DNA from: Perkinsus olseni
Lineage: Eukaryota > Perkinsozoa > Perkinsida > Perkinsidae
Assembly (NCBI GenBank): GCA_013115135.1
Contig: JABANP010000186.1
Span: forward strand, 1-64,000
Direction: 5' to 3'
Length of the DNA stretch: 64,000 nt
The number at the start of each line of letters is the position of its first letter. Position 1 is the stretch's first letter. A program made the position numbers and the translations under genes. Below are positions 1 to 12,703 of the stretch, piece after piece. Under the pieces are notes generated by a model. It was not told the origin of the DNA, did no database searches, and worked only from the letters and a program-made list of their open reading frames with translations.

Positions 1-678
1 CGTCTTGCGTTTCACCACTCAACCTTGGCGACGGGGTATTATTAGTTCTCGGAATCATTCACTCACAACTAAGTAGGTTATGGATGTCTCGAAGACATGC
101 CGTCTTGCGTTCCACCACTCAACCTTGGCGACGGGGTATTATTTTTTCTCGGGAGTAATCACTCACAATTAAGTAGGTTATCGATGTCTCGAGGGCATGC
201 CGTCTTGCGTTCCACCACTCAACCTCGGCGACGGGGTATTATTAGTTCTCGGGAGTAATCACTCACAACTAAGCGGGTTATCGATGTCTCGAAGGCATGC
301 CGTCTTGCGTTCCAGTACTCAACCTTGGCGACGGGGTATTATTAGTTCTCGGGAGTAATCACTCACAACTAAGTAGGTTATCGATGTCTCGAGGGCATGC
401 CGTCTTGCGTTCCACCACTCAACCTTGGCGACGGGGTATTATTAGTTCTCGGGAGTAATCACTCACAACTAAGTGGGTTATCGATGTCTCGAGGGCATGC
501 CGTCTTGCGTTCCACCACTCAACCTTGGCGACGGGGTATTATTAGTTCTCGGGAGTAATCACTCACAACCAAGTGGGTTATCGATGTCTCGAAGGCATGC
601 CGTCTTGCGTTTCACCACTCAACATTGGCGACGGGGTATTATTAGTTCTCGGAAGCATTCACTCACAACTAAGTAGGT
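1..678. repeat. 100-bp tandem satellite array, about 6.8 copies
   Basis: The words CGTCTTGCGT recur at 1, 101, 201, 301, 401, 501 and 601, so the unit is exactly 100 bp with no length drift. Copies differ by a few substitutions (for example CCACCACTC versus CAGTACTC). The array runs off the left edge, so its full size is unknown. It stops abruptly at about 678, where the next array begins. Small open frames across it are by-products of the repeat. Confidence 0.95.
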
Positions 679-3600
679 ACCAATCAGGCTGATGATCTGG
701 TATTTTCCTTACTCGAGTGACGTAGTCGTGAAGTGGTCTTTATCACCTTTGTGTGCTGTGGAAACTCATTTGGCGTGGGAGTCGACGGCCAAAAAGCTTG
801 AAATTACTCTTTACGTCTACCAATGACGCTGATGATCTGAATATATCCCTATTCGGGTGGCACAGCCGTGAAGTGGTCTGTATCTCTCCCGTATGCTGTG
901 GAAACTCATATCGGTTGGGAGTTGACCGAGAGACAGGTTGACATGAATCTCTGCTGCTACCAATGAGGCTGATGATCTAACCTTTTCTTTACTCGCATGA
1001 CATAGCCTCGGAATGCCCTGTATCGCATTCATGTTCGGTGGAAACTCATGTCGCGTGGGGAGTCGACGGACAAAAGGTTCGACATCAGTCTTCGCGTTTT
1101 CCACTGGTAGATTACCAGTGACGCTGATGATCCAAACATATCCTCACTCGGGCGAGATAGTCGTCAAGTGGTCTGTCTCACCTCAATGTGCTCTGGAAAC
1201 TCATATCGAGTGAAACCCGATGGTTGACGGAGAAAGGTTGACATGAATCTCTGCTGCTACCAATGAGGCTGATGATCTGGTCTTTTCCTTTCTCGAGTGA
1301 CGTTGTCGTGAAGTGGTCTTTATTACCTTCGTGTGCTGTGGGAACTCATATGGAGTGGGAGTTGACTGACAGAAAAAAATTGACATCACCCCTTGCTGCT
1401 ATCAATGAGGCTGGTGATCTGGATATATCCCTATTCGGGTGGCACAGTCGTGAAGTGGTCTGTATCTCCCCGTATGCTGTGGAAACTCATATCGAGTGGG
1501 AGTTGACGTAGAGAAAGGTTGACATGAATCTCCGCTGCTACCAATCAGGCTGATGATCTGGTACTTTCCTTACTCGAGTGACGTAGTCGTGAAGTGGTCT
1601 TTATCACCTTTGTGTGCTGTGGAAACTCATTTGGCGTGGGAGTCGACGGCCAAAAAGCTTGAAATTACTCTTTACGTCTACCAATGACGCTGATGATCTG
1701 AATATATTCCCTATTCGGGTGGCACAGCCGTGAAGTGGTCTGTATCTCTCCCGTATGCTGTGGAAACTCATATCGGTTGGGAGTTGACCGAGAGACAGGT
1801 TGACATGAATCTCTGCTGCTACCAAAGAGGCTGATGATCTAACCTTTTCTTTACTCGCATGACATAGCCTCAGAATGCCCCTGTATCGCATTCATGTTCG
1901 GTGGAAACTCATGTCGCGTGGGAGTCGACGGACAAAAGGTTCGACATCAGTCTTCGCGTTTGCCACTGGTAGATTACCAGTGACGCTGATGATCCAAACA
2001 TATCCTCGCTCGGGCGAGATAGTCGTCAAGTGGTCTGTCTCACCTCAATGTGCTCTGGAAACTCATATCGAGTGAAACCCGATGGTTGACGGAGAGAAAG
2101 GTTGACATGAATCTCTGCTGCTACCAATGAGGCTGATGATCTGGTCTTTTCCTTTCTCGAGTGACGTTGTCGTGAAGTGGTCTTTATTACCTTTGTGTGC
2201 TGTGGGAACTCATATGGAGTGGGAGTCGACTGACAGAAAAATTGACATCACCCCTTGCTGCTATCAATGAGGCTGGTGATCTGGATATATCCCTATTCGG
2301 GTGGCACAGTCGTGAAGTGGTCTGTATCTCCCCGGTATGCTGTGGAAACTCATATCGAGTGGGAGTTGACGTAGAGAAAGGTTGACATGAATCTCTGCTG
2401 CTACCAATCAGGCTGATGATCTGGTCTTTTCCTTACTCGAGTGACGTAGTCGTGAAGTGGTCTTTATCACCTTTGTGTGCTGTGGAAACTCATTTGGCGT
2501 GGGAGTCGACGGCCAAGAAGCTTGACATTACTCTTTACGTCTACCAATGACGCTGATGATCTGAATATATCCTTATTCGGGCGGCACAGCCGTGAAGTGG
2601 TCTGTATCTCCCCCGTATGCTGTGGAAACTCATATCGGTTGGGAGTTGACCGAGAGACAGGTTGACATGAATCTCTGCTGCTACCAATGAGGCTGATGAT
2701 CTAACCTTTTCTTTACTCGCATGACATAGCCTCGGAATGCCCTGTATCGCATTCATGTTCGGTGGAAACTCATGTCGCGTGGGAGTCGACGGACAAAAGG
2801 TTCGACATCAGTCTTCGCGTTTGCCACTGGTAGATTACCAGTGACGCTGATGATCCAAACATATCCTCACTCGGGCGAGATAGTCGTCAAGTGGTCTGTC
2901 TCACCTCAATGTGCTCTGGAAACTCATATCGAGTGAAACCCGATGGTTGACGGAGAGAAAGGTTGACATGAATCTCTGCTGCTACCAATGAGGCTGATGA
3001 TCTGATCTTTTCCTTTCTCGAGTGACGTTGTCGTGAAGTGGTCTTTATTACCTTTGTGTGCTGTGGGAACTCATATGGAGTGGGAGTTGACTGACAGAAA
3101 AATTGACATCACCCCTTGCTGCTATCAATGAGGCTGGTGATCTGGATATATCCCTATTCGGGTGGCACAGTCGTGAAGTGGTCTGTATCTCCCCCGTATG
3201 CTGTGGAAACTCATATCGAGTGGGAGTTGACGTAGAGAAAGGTTGACATGAATCTCTGCTGCTACCAATCAGGCTGATGATCTGGTATTTTCCTTACTCG
3301 AGTGACGTAGTCGTGAAGTGGTCTTTATCACCTTTGTGTGCTGTGGAAACTCATTTGGCGTGGGAGTCGACGGCCAAAAAGCTTGAAATTACTCTTTACG
3401 TCTACCAATGACGCTGATGATCTGAATATATCCCTATTCGGGTGGCACAGCCGTGAAGTGGTCTGTATCTCTCCCGTATGCTGTGGAAACTCATATCGGT
3501 TGGGAGTTGACCGAGAGACAGGTTGACATGAATCTCTGCTGCTACCAATGAGGCTGATGATCTAACCTTTTCTTTACTCGCATGGCATAGCCTCGGAATG

Positions 3601-4123
3601 CCCTGTATCGCATTCATGTTCGGTGGAAACTCATGTCGCGTGGGAGTCGACGGACAAAAAGGTTCGACATCAGTCTTCGCGTTTGCCACTGGTAGATTAC
3701 CAGTGACGCTGATGATCCAAACATATCCTCACTCGGGCGAGATAGTCGTCAAGTGGTCTGTCTCACCTCAATGTGCTCTGGAAACTCATATCGAGTGAAA
3801 CCCGATGGTTGACGGAGAGAAAGGTTGACATGAATCTCTGCTGCTACCAATGAGGCTGATGATCTGCTCTTTTCCTTTCTCGAGTGACGTTGTCGTGAAG
3901 TGGTCTTTATTACCTTTGTGTGCTGTGGGAACTCATATGGAGTGGGAGTCGACTGACAGAAAAATTGACATCACCCCTTGCTGCCATCAATGAGGCTGGT
4001 GATCTGGATATATCCCTATTCGGGTGGCACAGTCGTGAAGTGGTCTGTATCTCCCCCGTATGCTGTGGAAACTTATATCGAGTGGGAGTTGACCGAGAGA
4101 CAGGTTGACATGAATCTCTGCTG
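679..4123. repeat. Higher-order satellite: four 861-bp units, each of six ~140-bp monomers
   Basis: Monomers begin with ACCAATGAGGCTGATGATCT or a close variant at 679, 819, 959, 1114, 1259, 1399 and 1540, giving lengths of 140, 140, 155, 145, 140 and 141 bp. The six monomers differ clearly from each other, but the whole set repeats at 679, 1540, 2403 and 3264 with near identity. This is the higher-order pattern known from centromeric alpha satellite. The last unit ends with a monomer whose tail (GACCGAGAGACAGG) is that of monomer 2 rather than monomer 6, so it may be a hybrid. No protein-coding function is supported. Confidence 0.93.
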
Positions 4124-4889
4124 TAGACTGTGTGCTAAATGTCGACGTTGGACTTCAAAATCACACACAATGATTGTTGGCACGTTTGACTTCCACAAGT
4201 CTTTTTACGTTCGGACAGGTTTACTACAGCACCCTGTGATGCAGAGCGCTGCGACTCAGCGAAGCACATCCGAACAGCGGACGGGAGGTTACCGCTGCAA
4301 GGCAGCACTCAACCCAAAGCCCGCTCGGAATAGCTCAAAAACTGAATCCCGGAGGAGGCTCGAAGGCCCGCCTTAGAATCGGAACTATATGACGGGTCTC
4401 AATCGGGTGACCATATAGTAAGAAGTAGGCCACCTGCAGACGAGCTCCGAAGCCAGGGGACTGGGAAGAGGGAATGATGGGTCACTGGTACCATACCGAG
4501 CTACCGCCAAGGCCCTGCAGCAGCCAAGTTCGACCACTGAGAATCCGAGCTTGCGGGTGAGCCTCTCATCAAAAGGGTCGAAGTCCAGCGAGCTGACCTC
4601 CTCACCCGAACTCTCACATCTGCCACCCGACGGAGTTCACACAAAGGTAGAGCGTATGACTTTACAGCCGCAGTGTTGATGGATCGACGAAAAGGAACTT
4701 GACGTCTCCGAGCTCTTTCTCGATCAGTGGTACCTGCTGCCCCAGTCGCCACACACCTCCCTGCAGGACGCATTTTGACGAACTTTCCCGTACCGGCTGG
4801 TCACCAAGAGCGCACGGATGATGAATGAGATAATATTGATTGGTTATCATCTACTCAATAGATGATTATATATCGTGATAGACTCTTTC
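4124..4889. other. Unique spacer between two satellite arrays
   Basis: About 770 bp of non-repeated sequence. Open frames here are short, and I recognise no conserved protein or RNA. The final ~80 bp become AT-rich just before the 37-bp array. Confidence 0.5.
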
Positions 4890-5754
4890 GCGAGGAAGTC
4901 TAAGTTTAATATTGTGTTTATCTATTGCGAGGAAGTCTAAGTTTAATATTGTGTTTATCTATTGCGAGGAAGTCTAAGTTTAATATTGTGTTTATCTATT
5001 GCGAGGAAGTCTAAGTTTAATATTGTGTTTATCTATTGCGAGGAAGTCTAAGTTTAATATTGTGTTTATCTATTGCGAGGAAGTCTAAGTTTAATATTGT
5101 GTTTATCTATTGCGAGGAAGTCTAAGTTTAATATTGTGTTTATCTATTGCGAGGAAGTCTAAGTTTAATATTGTGTTTATCTATTGCGAGGAAGTCTAAG
5201 TTTAATATTGTGTTTATCTTTCGCGAGGAAGTCTAAGTTTAATATTGTGTTTATCTATTGCGAGGAAGTCTAAGTTTAATATTGTGTTTATCTTTCGCGA
5301 GGAAGTCTAAGTTTAATATTGTGTTTTATCTATTGCGAGGAAGTCTAAGTTTAATATTGTGTTTATCTATTGCGAGGAAGTCTAAGTTTAATATTGTGTT
5401 TATCTTTTCGCGAGGAAGTCTAAGTTTAATATTGTGTTTATCTATTGCGAGGAAGTCTAAGTTTAATATTGTGTTTATCTATTGCGAGGAAGTCTAAGTT
5501 TAATATTGTGTTTATCTATTGCGAGGAAGTCTAAGTTTAATATTGTGTTTATCTATTGCGAGGAAGTCTAAGTTTAATATTGTGTTTATCTATTGCGAGG
5601 AAGTCTAAGTTTAATATTGTGTTTATCTATTGCGAGGAAGTCTAAGTTTAATATTGTGTTTATCTATTGCGAGGAAGTCTAAGTTTAATATTGTGGTTTA
5701 TCTATTGCGAGGAAGTCTAAGTTTAATATTGTGTTTATCTATTGCGAGGAAGTC
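4890..5754. repeat. 37-bp direct repeat array, 23 full units
   Basis: The unit starts GCGAGGAAGTCTAAGTTTAA and continues TATTGTGTTTATCTATT. It repeats head to tail without spacers. Three units carry one extra base, and a few have TTTCG in place of TATTG at the junction. It is AT-rich, unlike the GC-richer genes that follow, and ends 11 bases into a 24th unit at 5754, next to the stop codon of the first gene. Confidence 0.96.
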
Positions 5755-5764
5755 GATTGCTAGC

Positions 5765-7694
5765 TCAACTCCTAGCCACTCGACGGCAGACCCTCACAGC
5801 CTCGGCCGTCATTCTATCGATCTCCTCCAAAATCCGCTTGGTCGTCTGGGACACCACCGTCATCGCCTCTCGCGTCTCCAACAGCACCTGCCCAACCCCA
5901 TTCACGTCGGTCTTGCGCCCAGCTGCCCTACTGTTATCAGCTGCCCCTCAGCGTAGTCCGGATGCTGCAGCATCTCGTCGCCGAACATCTTTAGGAAGAG
6001 CCGAGTGCAGACTGGCGGCTGCGCTTGCACGCGAACCGACAGGATTAAACTCATCAGCGAAAGACCGGCGACGCTGTACGATGACAAGACGAACACAGAA
6101 CGCCCTTGGTAGGCAGAAACATTTCGTGACACGCCGCCATCGTCATCAGCAGCAGCATGCTCTCCAGCTGCGTCGAACTTCCACTTGAAGCACAGCCACC
6201 ACCGAAGGGCCTCATCGATGACGCTCGTGTCATCCAACCCCACCTGAGGTCACCGGAGGATGCAACAGCGGGTGCTGCTGGACTCACCTCCATGCACTTG
6301 TCCCGTATGAGAAGGAGATCCTCAGCCGTCATGATCGATTGTCTCTTAGCGTTAAGGGCCGCCCACTGAGCTATCCGCTCCAAGTGGGTCTTCTCAAGAT
6401 ACCGACCGAGCAATCGGACGAGTGCCCCGCAGTCCAGTCGCCTCGGAAGGTCTGAGATCGCTCGCGTATAAACTGGGAGACCCTCACGCGTCCCACCGCC
6501 CGGCCAGCCTTTTGTCCGCTCTAGCAAGGCCTGCTCTAGCAGCCGCTGCTGGTTGCGGAACTCACTGGGGGCGGCCTCTACCGCAGCCATCGTCTCGAGC
6601 ACCCTCAGGAGGGAAGGTAAGGGCAAGGAGTCGCACAGGGATGCCTGGTGACTGGCCAAAATCTGACGACGATAATTTCGTGGCGCGTGACGGAATCATG
6701 GCTGAGCTACGCTATTGAGAGTGATAACGAGGTCAGCGTTGTCAACCTGTTGTTGCCACTCCTGCGAGCGGGTCTCCACCAGCACCGTCGCTATTTGAGC
6801 AGCCTGCGACAAGAGACGATCCGGCGCAAAGAGCCTCTCGAGGTCACCTGTATGAAGGTCATCGGCTGCACTCGGGATAACGTCGACAGAAGCAACAAGG
6901 ACCATTCCCTATATGATAGGCTAGCCTCGCTCAGCAGCGACCACGCCACCACCTAGACCACCAAAGGTCGAAGATACCCTGCGCGTGGCACTAACCAGGT
7001 CTCCTGGATTCATATCCTTCGCACGCCGAAGAATTCTCCTGCAGGCTTTCGTACAGGCCGGGTCATCCGAGCCGAGGACCTCCATCGCTAGACGAGCTTC
7101 CTGTAGCACAGTTTCGGTCCTGACGGTATCCTAGAACGTCGAGGACAGTCGAGCCCTCGGCGAGGAGGGGGTCACCTCGTCTCGGTTCTCAGCAACCCAC
7201 TCTGACAGGGCTGATTTCAGACTAGTGTCTGCTACGTTCGACAGGGCCATCAGACGACCAACCTGCAACAGAGAAGCTACTAGGCCTTCGTAACGAAAAA
7301 CCGGAGCTCGGCACTAACTTCTCGGGTTCGAACCCCAGCCCGAGCTTTTTTCCGTATTTTTTCGGGTACGTCAACCAAAGACCAAAGATTCTTCTGAGGG
7401 CAGCGGGGCCTCCCGGCCTACCTCTAGCGCCTCTACCAGTCGGATACCAGTCCGCCGCTTGGCGAGGTCCAGAGTGCCATCGCTGACCTCCAGCCACCGT
7501 AGCGGCGAGATCTCCGACTCCCGAGAGAGCAACCGAGCAGCACGGAGCAGCTGGCGGCCTGATCGACCCTGTGCTTTGGCTGCCGACGGACCGAGGCCAC
7601 CAGTGACCAGCAACGAGGGAGCTATCATTACACTGCCGATGATGAGGAATTGAACCAACACTGTGTAACGCAAGACGACGCTTCCGCGCAGCAA
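5765..7694 (-). CDS. Unknown multi-exon alpha-helical protein
   Basis: I do not recognise this protein. Minus-strand exons join through short introns into a mostly helical chain rich in Leu, Ala and Arg. Pieces include LARRLLSRESEISPL-like helices near 7500, ACTKACRRILRRAKDMNPG near 7040, and LVRLLGRYLEKTHLERIAQ near 6400. The tail EIDRMTAEAVRVCRRVARS ends at a TGA at 5765-5767. One clear intron is 6663-6710 (48 nt), joining DLVITLNS to ILASHQASLCDS in frame and containing the TTTCGTGGCGCG motif. Another, near 6240-6290, joins DKCME to VGLDDTSVIDEA. The helical pattern recalls organellar helical-repeat (RAP-type) proteins, but no RAP domain is visible. The start is uncertain: 7694 gives a hydrophobic N-terminus. 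An intron near 7270-7370 holds a tRNA-like B box. Confidence 0.5.
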
Positions 7695-7916
7695 AAGATA
7701 TTACTGTGACGAAGATGAGGCTGATGGGAGATTGAAAACAATAGGAGAGAATAGAAGACGTTAGCCTGGTGGCGCGTGGAAAGATACCCCCATCAGACGA
7801 CTGCAGAGGATTCACAGCTGGAGCTAATGAGCTCCATGAATATATAAAAGTTGAAAGATACTCTTCTTCACTGTGGTGGCGGTGCTAGATGAACAAAAAT
7901 GAGACATTAGAATGGT

Positions 7917-10900
7917 TCAAGATGTATTCTTAGAAGATACCGAGGTTGACGGGCTAGGGTCAGCCCCGGCTGCTGCTGGTGCGACGCGTCTCGTGAAGCG
8001 ATCGTCGTGGGCATCTGAGGGCGACTGTGGTGACGAGAGGTCCCCAGTGTACTCGCCGTGACGAGTCGCGCTGGTATCCTGGTTAGAGTCTGACCAAATA
8101 AACGGTGGTACGGGCATACACCCGTGGAGGTCTTACAGTTGAGGTTGAATGGAGGCTTCGTATCGGAGGGTGCACTGCTGCTGCTGTCCTCCCAGAGGAC
8201 CGTGTCTATGGTGACTGGTGCCTCTATGTCTCCAGGTGGGGCCCATCGCTGCGAGTCCTCACCAATGGCTGCAGGCGCAGAGTGTCCATCCCTGCTCGGC
8301 TGGGTACTGGCGCCGTAGGACAACTGCCAATCCTCCGCCCAGGACCGCTGAGAAAAACTTTCGATTCACCGGCAGGAGTCCGAGTGGCCTACCGAGTAGG
8401 AGCCGGGCCTTGGCGGCGGCCGGTAGCTGCTGCCCCCCTGAGGCCTCCCTTCACCCCACTGGATCAGCTCCTCAGCGGAGGCATCGAAGCACTCCTAACA
8501 GACTGCGTTACAAGGCGGAGCGAAGCACCAGGAGCCCTACTTTAGTAACCACACCGACGAGGTCGTTCGTACCGGCCTGCGTGACGAATACGGACTTGAG
8601 ACGAAGCATAGTGAAGAGGTACTGCACTCGGGCCACTGGTAGCGTTTCCGGTACCACTACTGGAGACCAGTCCGTCGCCTTACCGACTTTCGTGAGAAGA
8701 CCTGAGTCACGCGCGACCTAGCGTTGTGGGGAGTGGCTCATAGCTTACTATCCAGCTCCAGTGGTCTTAAGGACAGGATGTCCCTAACCTCGCTATCGGG
8801 CATGTCCTCAGGGATCTGACTCTCCCCGATAGCCTTCCGAACCTCGCTGATGATGTCGGACGCTGGCACCACACCTAACGAGGGGTGAATCGCTATCAGC
8901 ACAGACCAGCAGCTTACCTAATAGATGCATCATTGTCCCATCCACGCCATAGCTGACGAGAGGCACTTTATCGCAGCCCTTCGGGAGGCGCAAGGCCGCG
9001 TCGTAACCGTCGCTCAGGGAGGCATCCATACCTGTGCGGAAGCGACCACTGCACAGCTGTGGATATACCAGCAGGTTAAAGTCGTGCGGGTAGCATAAAA
9101 TTGAGCATCAACCATCATGGCCCGTCGAAGCACCCAACCCACCACGCACGCTCTCAGCGATGCAGAAGCTGCGGTTAATTGGAATAATAAGACCCCGGCA
9201 CGTCTGATGGTATCTGCCACTCAGAAGGCAACTGGCGAGAAGAAGCCAACGCCCCGCCAGCTCACAAATCGCTCTTCCGAAGGTGAGGCAGATACGGCAA
9301 ATTGCGGAGGTGCAGGAGGACGTCATAAATGGAGATGGTGAGCATAGCAGAAACAGTATACGATATCAGAGTGCCTCGACAAACGAAAGGGTGCTGCATG
9401 AACTGGCAGGCCTCTGGTGGCTACATAGGAGTATCGGAGTCATGTTGTGTATCTGGGCTGTGAGCTCGAAGGCTATCACTGCCACTGAGACGGTCCTTGT
9501 AACCCCGGCGGTCACGGACACGGCACCTATCAGGGAGTACCTGATACCGAGGGAAGGGAGGGATGGCAGCGGTGGTAGAAGGCACCTACAAGGCTGGTGA
9601 GGCTAGGTCGGCATCAGGGAGGAGCTGATGCATGGCGACACCCGTGAAGCGACCACAGAGTGCTCCAATGACGAAGGTGGGGGTGAAGACACCAGCCGGT
9701 ATAGAACCTGTGAAGGGCGGGAGAACTAACAGAGTCGGATGAGCGGACTATCTCACAGCTGAGACTGAGGATAAAGGTCGCGCACTTGACGCCGAGGAGC
9801 GCCTGAAGGGTGGCTGTGTCCGGTCTGATGGTGGTGGTCTATGCTCAGCCTACCGCCAATTCCCCCACGCTGTTCATGGTGTCGTAGTATTCCCGAGAAG
9901 GATCGTCATCGGAGGCGAACAACAAAGTGAGGAGCTTCTTGTCGAGACGCTTAAGTATCGGCAACCTGCCTTCGCCATCCCTGCCCGAATCATTATAACG
10001 AACCCTTACCCACAGGAGATCCCGGCTATGGCGGAGACCACAGAAGCCGCCCAGAAGAATCGCCACACCGGCGGCAGCTTCGTGGTGTACCGATTGATGT
10101 AGCCGATGCAGTGCCTGGCGAGGAGGACTGGATAGGGAGAGTACTGGGAGAGGGCTTACACCAGCAATCCCGCCACGACACCACAGACGGCGGCGAGGAT
10201 ACAGAATATGGCCAACTCCCAGTGGAGCGACCAGTCCGGCATATCTTCGACTTCGAACAGGTCCACGAGGCCCTACCAACACGGACAGTCCAACCGTCAG
10301 CAGGAGCCTCGCCTCATTACGGATTCCCTGGTGACACGGTAGACCAGGACGCAACAGATGGAGGAATAGAAGGCCCTGGGCAGGTTAGAGACGAAAAAGT
10401 ACACGGCTGTGACCTGAGGCACGGCAACAGTTCAATACACCGCTTCCAGATCCCCTTTCTAAACGCTAAATTCAACGTGCGCTCCTGAAAGTTCCATTCC
10501 CTATCCCATACTCAAGTCTCGCCGCCGCTGCAACTCACCTCCACAGCAAATATGACACCACCTACTGGAGCCCCGAAGGTGGCGGTCACACCCGTGCTGA
10601 CGGCCACCGCTAGCAGCTGCAGGCGGAAGGTCTCATAGGTGTAGTATCTAGAGGTCGAGCTGGCAGATGACAGAATCACCGAAGGAGGCTACCGACGGAA
10701 CTGCTTCTCGGGCAGGTATCTGCTGAGGGCATTGGCGATGCAGCCGGATATGTGTACCTTGTGGAGAACCATGGTCGAGATAAGATACTCGAGAAAGGCA
10801 GCTTACAAAGGGTCCCTCACTGCCGATAACCAGGCCAGCAGCCAGGCCGCAGCCCAGGCCGATCACCTTGGATATCAGAGTACCTGACACGGTGCAACTC

Positions 10901-11615
10901 GACAGCTCTGGCACATCAGCCTGACTCTATCGGACCGTCTTCGAGCTCGGATACGAAATTCTACAAAGTCCGCCCACGCCCATGGGCAGCATCCACAGGG
11001 TGGAGCTATGACGGGAGCAGCACAGCTTCGTCCATCGACCCCCTCCAGCCGGTTTATTACGGAGCGTGAGGAGGTTGGGGATCTCCTCGCCGACAAGCGT
11101 CACTTTCATCTGAGGCACACCCGAGCCGACTGCTGCCGGGGAACCGAACTGCCTGAGATGAGACAACAGCTGCTGGATAGAGAAGGGAGGAGGCGCACGC
11201 ACACGCAAGCAACGGCAGCCATGGCCAGGATCGGACCGGTTAAAAAATAAACCCACAGCGCTGCGTCCACTCTCGAATTGAAACTGAAAGTGATCACGAG
11301 TCGCTCGACCCAATGCCGTTGGTATTACATATTCACGACGCAGTACTCCACCCCGATGGCCACGAGCGCTGTGATGACACCCAAGAGGGTGAGCAGCGTC
11401 CACTGCGACAGTCGGATGGTCGAAAGGGTGAACCCAAAGCGGCGTCTAAAGCTGAGTCTCCGGGAGGACATGGCGAACAGCGAGCCCTTGTCCCGCATAG
11501 CAGCACCCAACCCTAGTCGAGCACTGTGGGGTACATCGTCAAAGGTACCTTCACGGGCAACGCTGCCTCACACCCGTCAACTGGTGCTACTACCAAAGAG
11601 ATCGGTTATGGCCAT
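7917..11615 (-). CDS. CLC-family chloride channel/antiporter with CBS domains (paralogue A)
   Basis: CLC proteins are dimeric membrane channels or Cl-/H+ exchangers. In order, minus-strand exons show: start MAITDLFG at 11615; the N-terminal GTFDDVPH box; a first hydrophobic helix (LLTLLGVITALVAIGVEY); the selectivity motif as GSGVPQ near 11130; the GKEGP-type motif as GSEGPFV near 10830; a late helix VSVTAGVTRTVSVAVIAFEL near 9500; YDVLLHLRNLPYLPHL near 9320; then two CBS domains. CBS1 ends with GTMMHLLGVVPASDIISEV across a 43-nt intron (8875-8917). CBS2 includes VARVQYLFTMLRLKSVFV. The 47-nt intron at 8702-8748 would otherwise look like a stop. A Ser/Pro-rich tail ends at TGA 7917-7919. Exons between CBS1 and the membrane core (about 9030-9280) are hard to place. 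It is paralogous to the genes at 17736 and 11932. Ion specificity cannot be read. Confidence 0.82.
8515..8525 (-). repeat. Intron motif family 1 (core CTTCGCTCCGC)
   Basis: This copy is inside a ~35-nt intron of CLC gene A, between the CBS2 exon (GVVTKVGLL) and the next exon (ECFDASAEELIQ). The same core occurs at 41349-41359 (cyclin 3 intron), 55597-55607 reversed (choline kinase intron), 59808-59818 (YIF1-like gene, just after an exon) and 60219-60229 (unknown gene). Close variants with GCTCCGC are at 55401-55409 and 56015-56025 in two more choline kinase introns. A T-rich stretch usually follows the core, as a polypyrimidine tract would. Confidence 0.7.
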
Positions 11616-11711
11616 CGCATTGTGCCCTCCGCGGCTCCACGGGGCGTCGCTCGGCATTTTTGAAGAGGTGAAAACAAGCAAGCTGGGGGTTCCGTATATC
11701 TTTAAACTCTA

Positions 11712-11790
11712 ATGAGTTGCCCCAGCCGGGAATTGAACCCACGACCATCGCCTTACTCCACTGTGCTCAACAGCTGGACCTCTTTGACAA
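11712..11790 (-). repeat. tRNA-like SINE fragment
   Basis: Read on the minus strand there is an A-box-like stretch (GAGCACAGTGGAG) followed 25-30 nt later by a B-box-like GGTTCAATTCC and then CCCGGCTGGGGCA. The last part is shared with a copy at 37915-37985. No cloverleaf with matching acceptor arms can be folded by eye, so it is taken as a tRNA-derived interspersed repeat and not a tRNA gene. It lies just upstream of the CLC gene A start. Confidence 0.5.
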
Positions 11791-11931
11791 GTTTTAAGAC
11801 GAAGCTAGCGAGAAGCCGATGATGATAACAAATCACAAAACCTTATCGATTTTTTAATAGAAAGATGCTCTGACTTAACTCTGATAACAATGCCACGCGA
11901 TGGTACAATCATAGCCTGTGATTCACAGGCG

Positions 11932-12703
11932 TCAAAATCGGCTGGACACAGCACGGTGAGCCGCCTGAGGCGAGCACTCTCCGAGCTCACCCCTTCTCTC
12001 CGTTACTACCATTGCCGCCCCTTCTCCCACGTCGGTAGCAGTTGAGGTACCCACGGATGTCACAGACTGACAGAAGCCAGGGTTCTCGGGATTCGACGGG
12101 GCACTCGTCCGACTCACGCGAACCGTGCTGGTGCTCCCTCCAGGATGGGTTGTGAACAGGAAGGACAAGGGCAGCACACTGGCCACGACGCCGCCGCCTA
12201 GGGAGTGTCTCCGGACGTCCGGCGGCTCACCAACGGCCTGGCAACGACACCATTCAGAGGTAACAATACTGGAGAAACGCAAGACTGCTACTTGAGAAAA
12301 CTAGAAGATCATGGCTCAGACCAGGCTAGCGGCGGTGAATCGTACTAGACGCTACTTTCACTATTCCCAATTGGGGTCCGTCAATCTCACCATATCGTTC
12401 CCTGCCGGAGCCTTCCTTGAAGACCTGTTGCTTGTTGAAGACCTGCTAGGGAGGAGCGGGTCTCCAGGCGTATCAAAGGAAGCCTGAGGGAGTTCTATCC
12501 AGGGCATGCAAGGCTAGTCCAACCTTAGTGACAACGCCAAGCAAGGCGTGAGTCGTTCCGTCAAGTACAAAAAGACAATGCAGCCTTAGCATTGTGAATA
12601 GGTACCTGAGAACAGCGGTGAGATACGGGATTTTGTAATCAGCTGGCCCTGCGAAAGAGGACTGAGCGGGGAAGTATCCGAGGTCGATGATGGCATCGTG
12701 CAC
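11932..12703 (-). pseudogene. Orphan C-terminal CLC fragment (CBS2 and tail)
   Basis: The minus strand encodes LRYLFTMLRLHCLFVLDGTT followed by LLGVVTKVGLALHAL, which matches the CBS2 segment of CLC gene A (VQYLFTMLRLKSVFV...LVGVVTKVGLL). A Ser/Thr/Pro-rich tail follows near 12000-12200. No membrane domain precedes it: the upstream sequence is occupied by the start of a plus-strand transporter at 13071. It is therefore most likely a truncated third CLC copy. A separate short CBS protein starting at the ATG at 12703 is possible but less likely. Confidence 0.6.

Noticed and set aside
473..4376. Many 60-95-residue open frames in the satellite arrays
   Set aside because: The same frames recur every repeat unit and come from repeat periodicity; no start context or domain supports coding.
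4890..5754. CRISPR-like array
   Set aside because: The 37-bp units are directly joined without spacers, and the host is a eukaryote.
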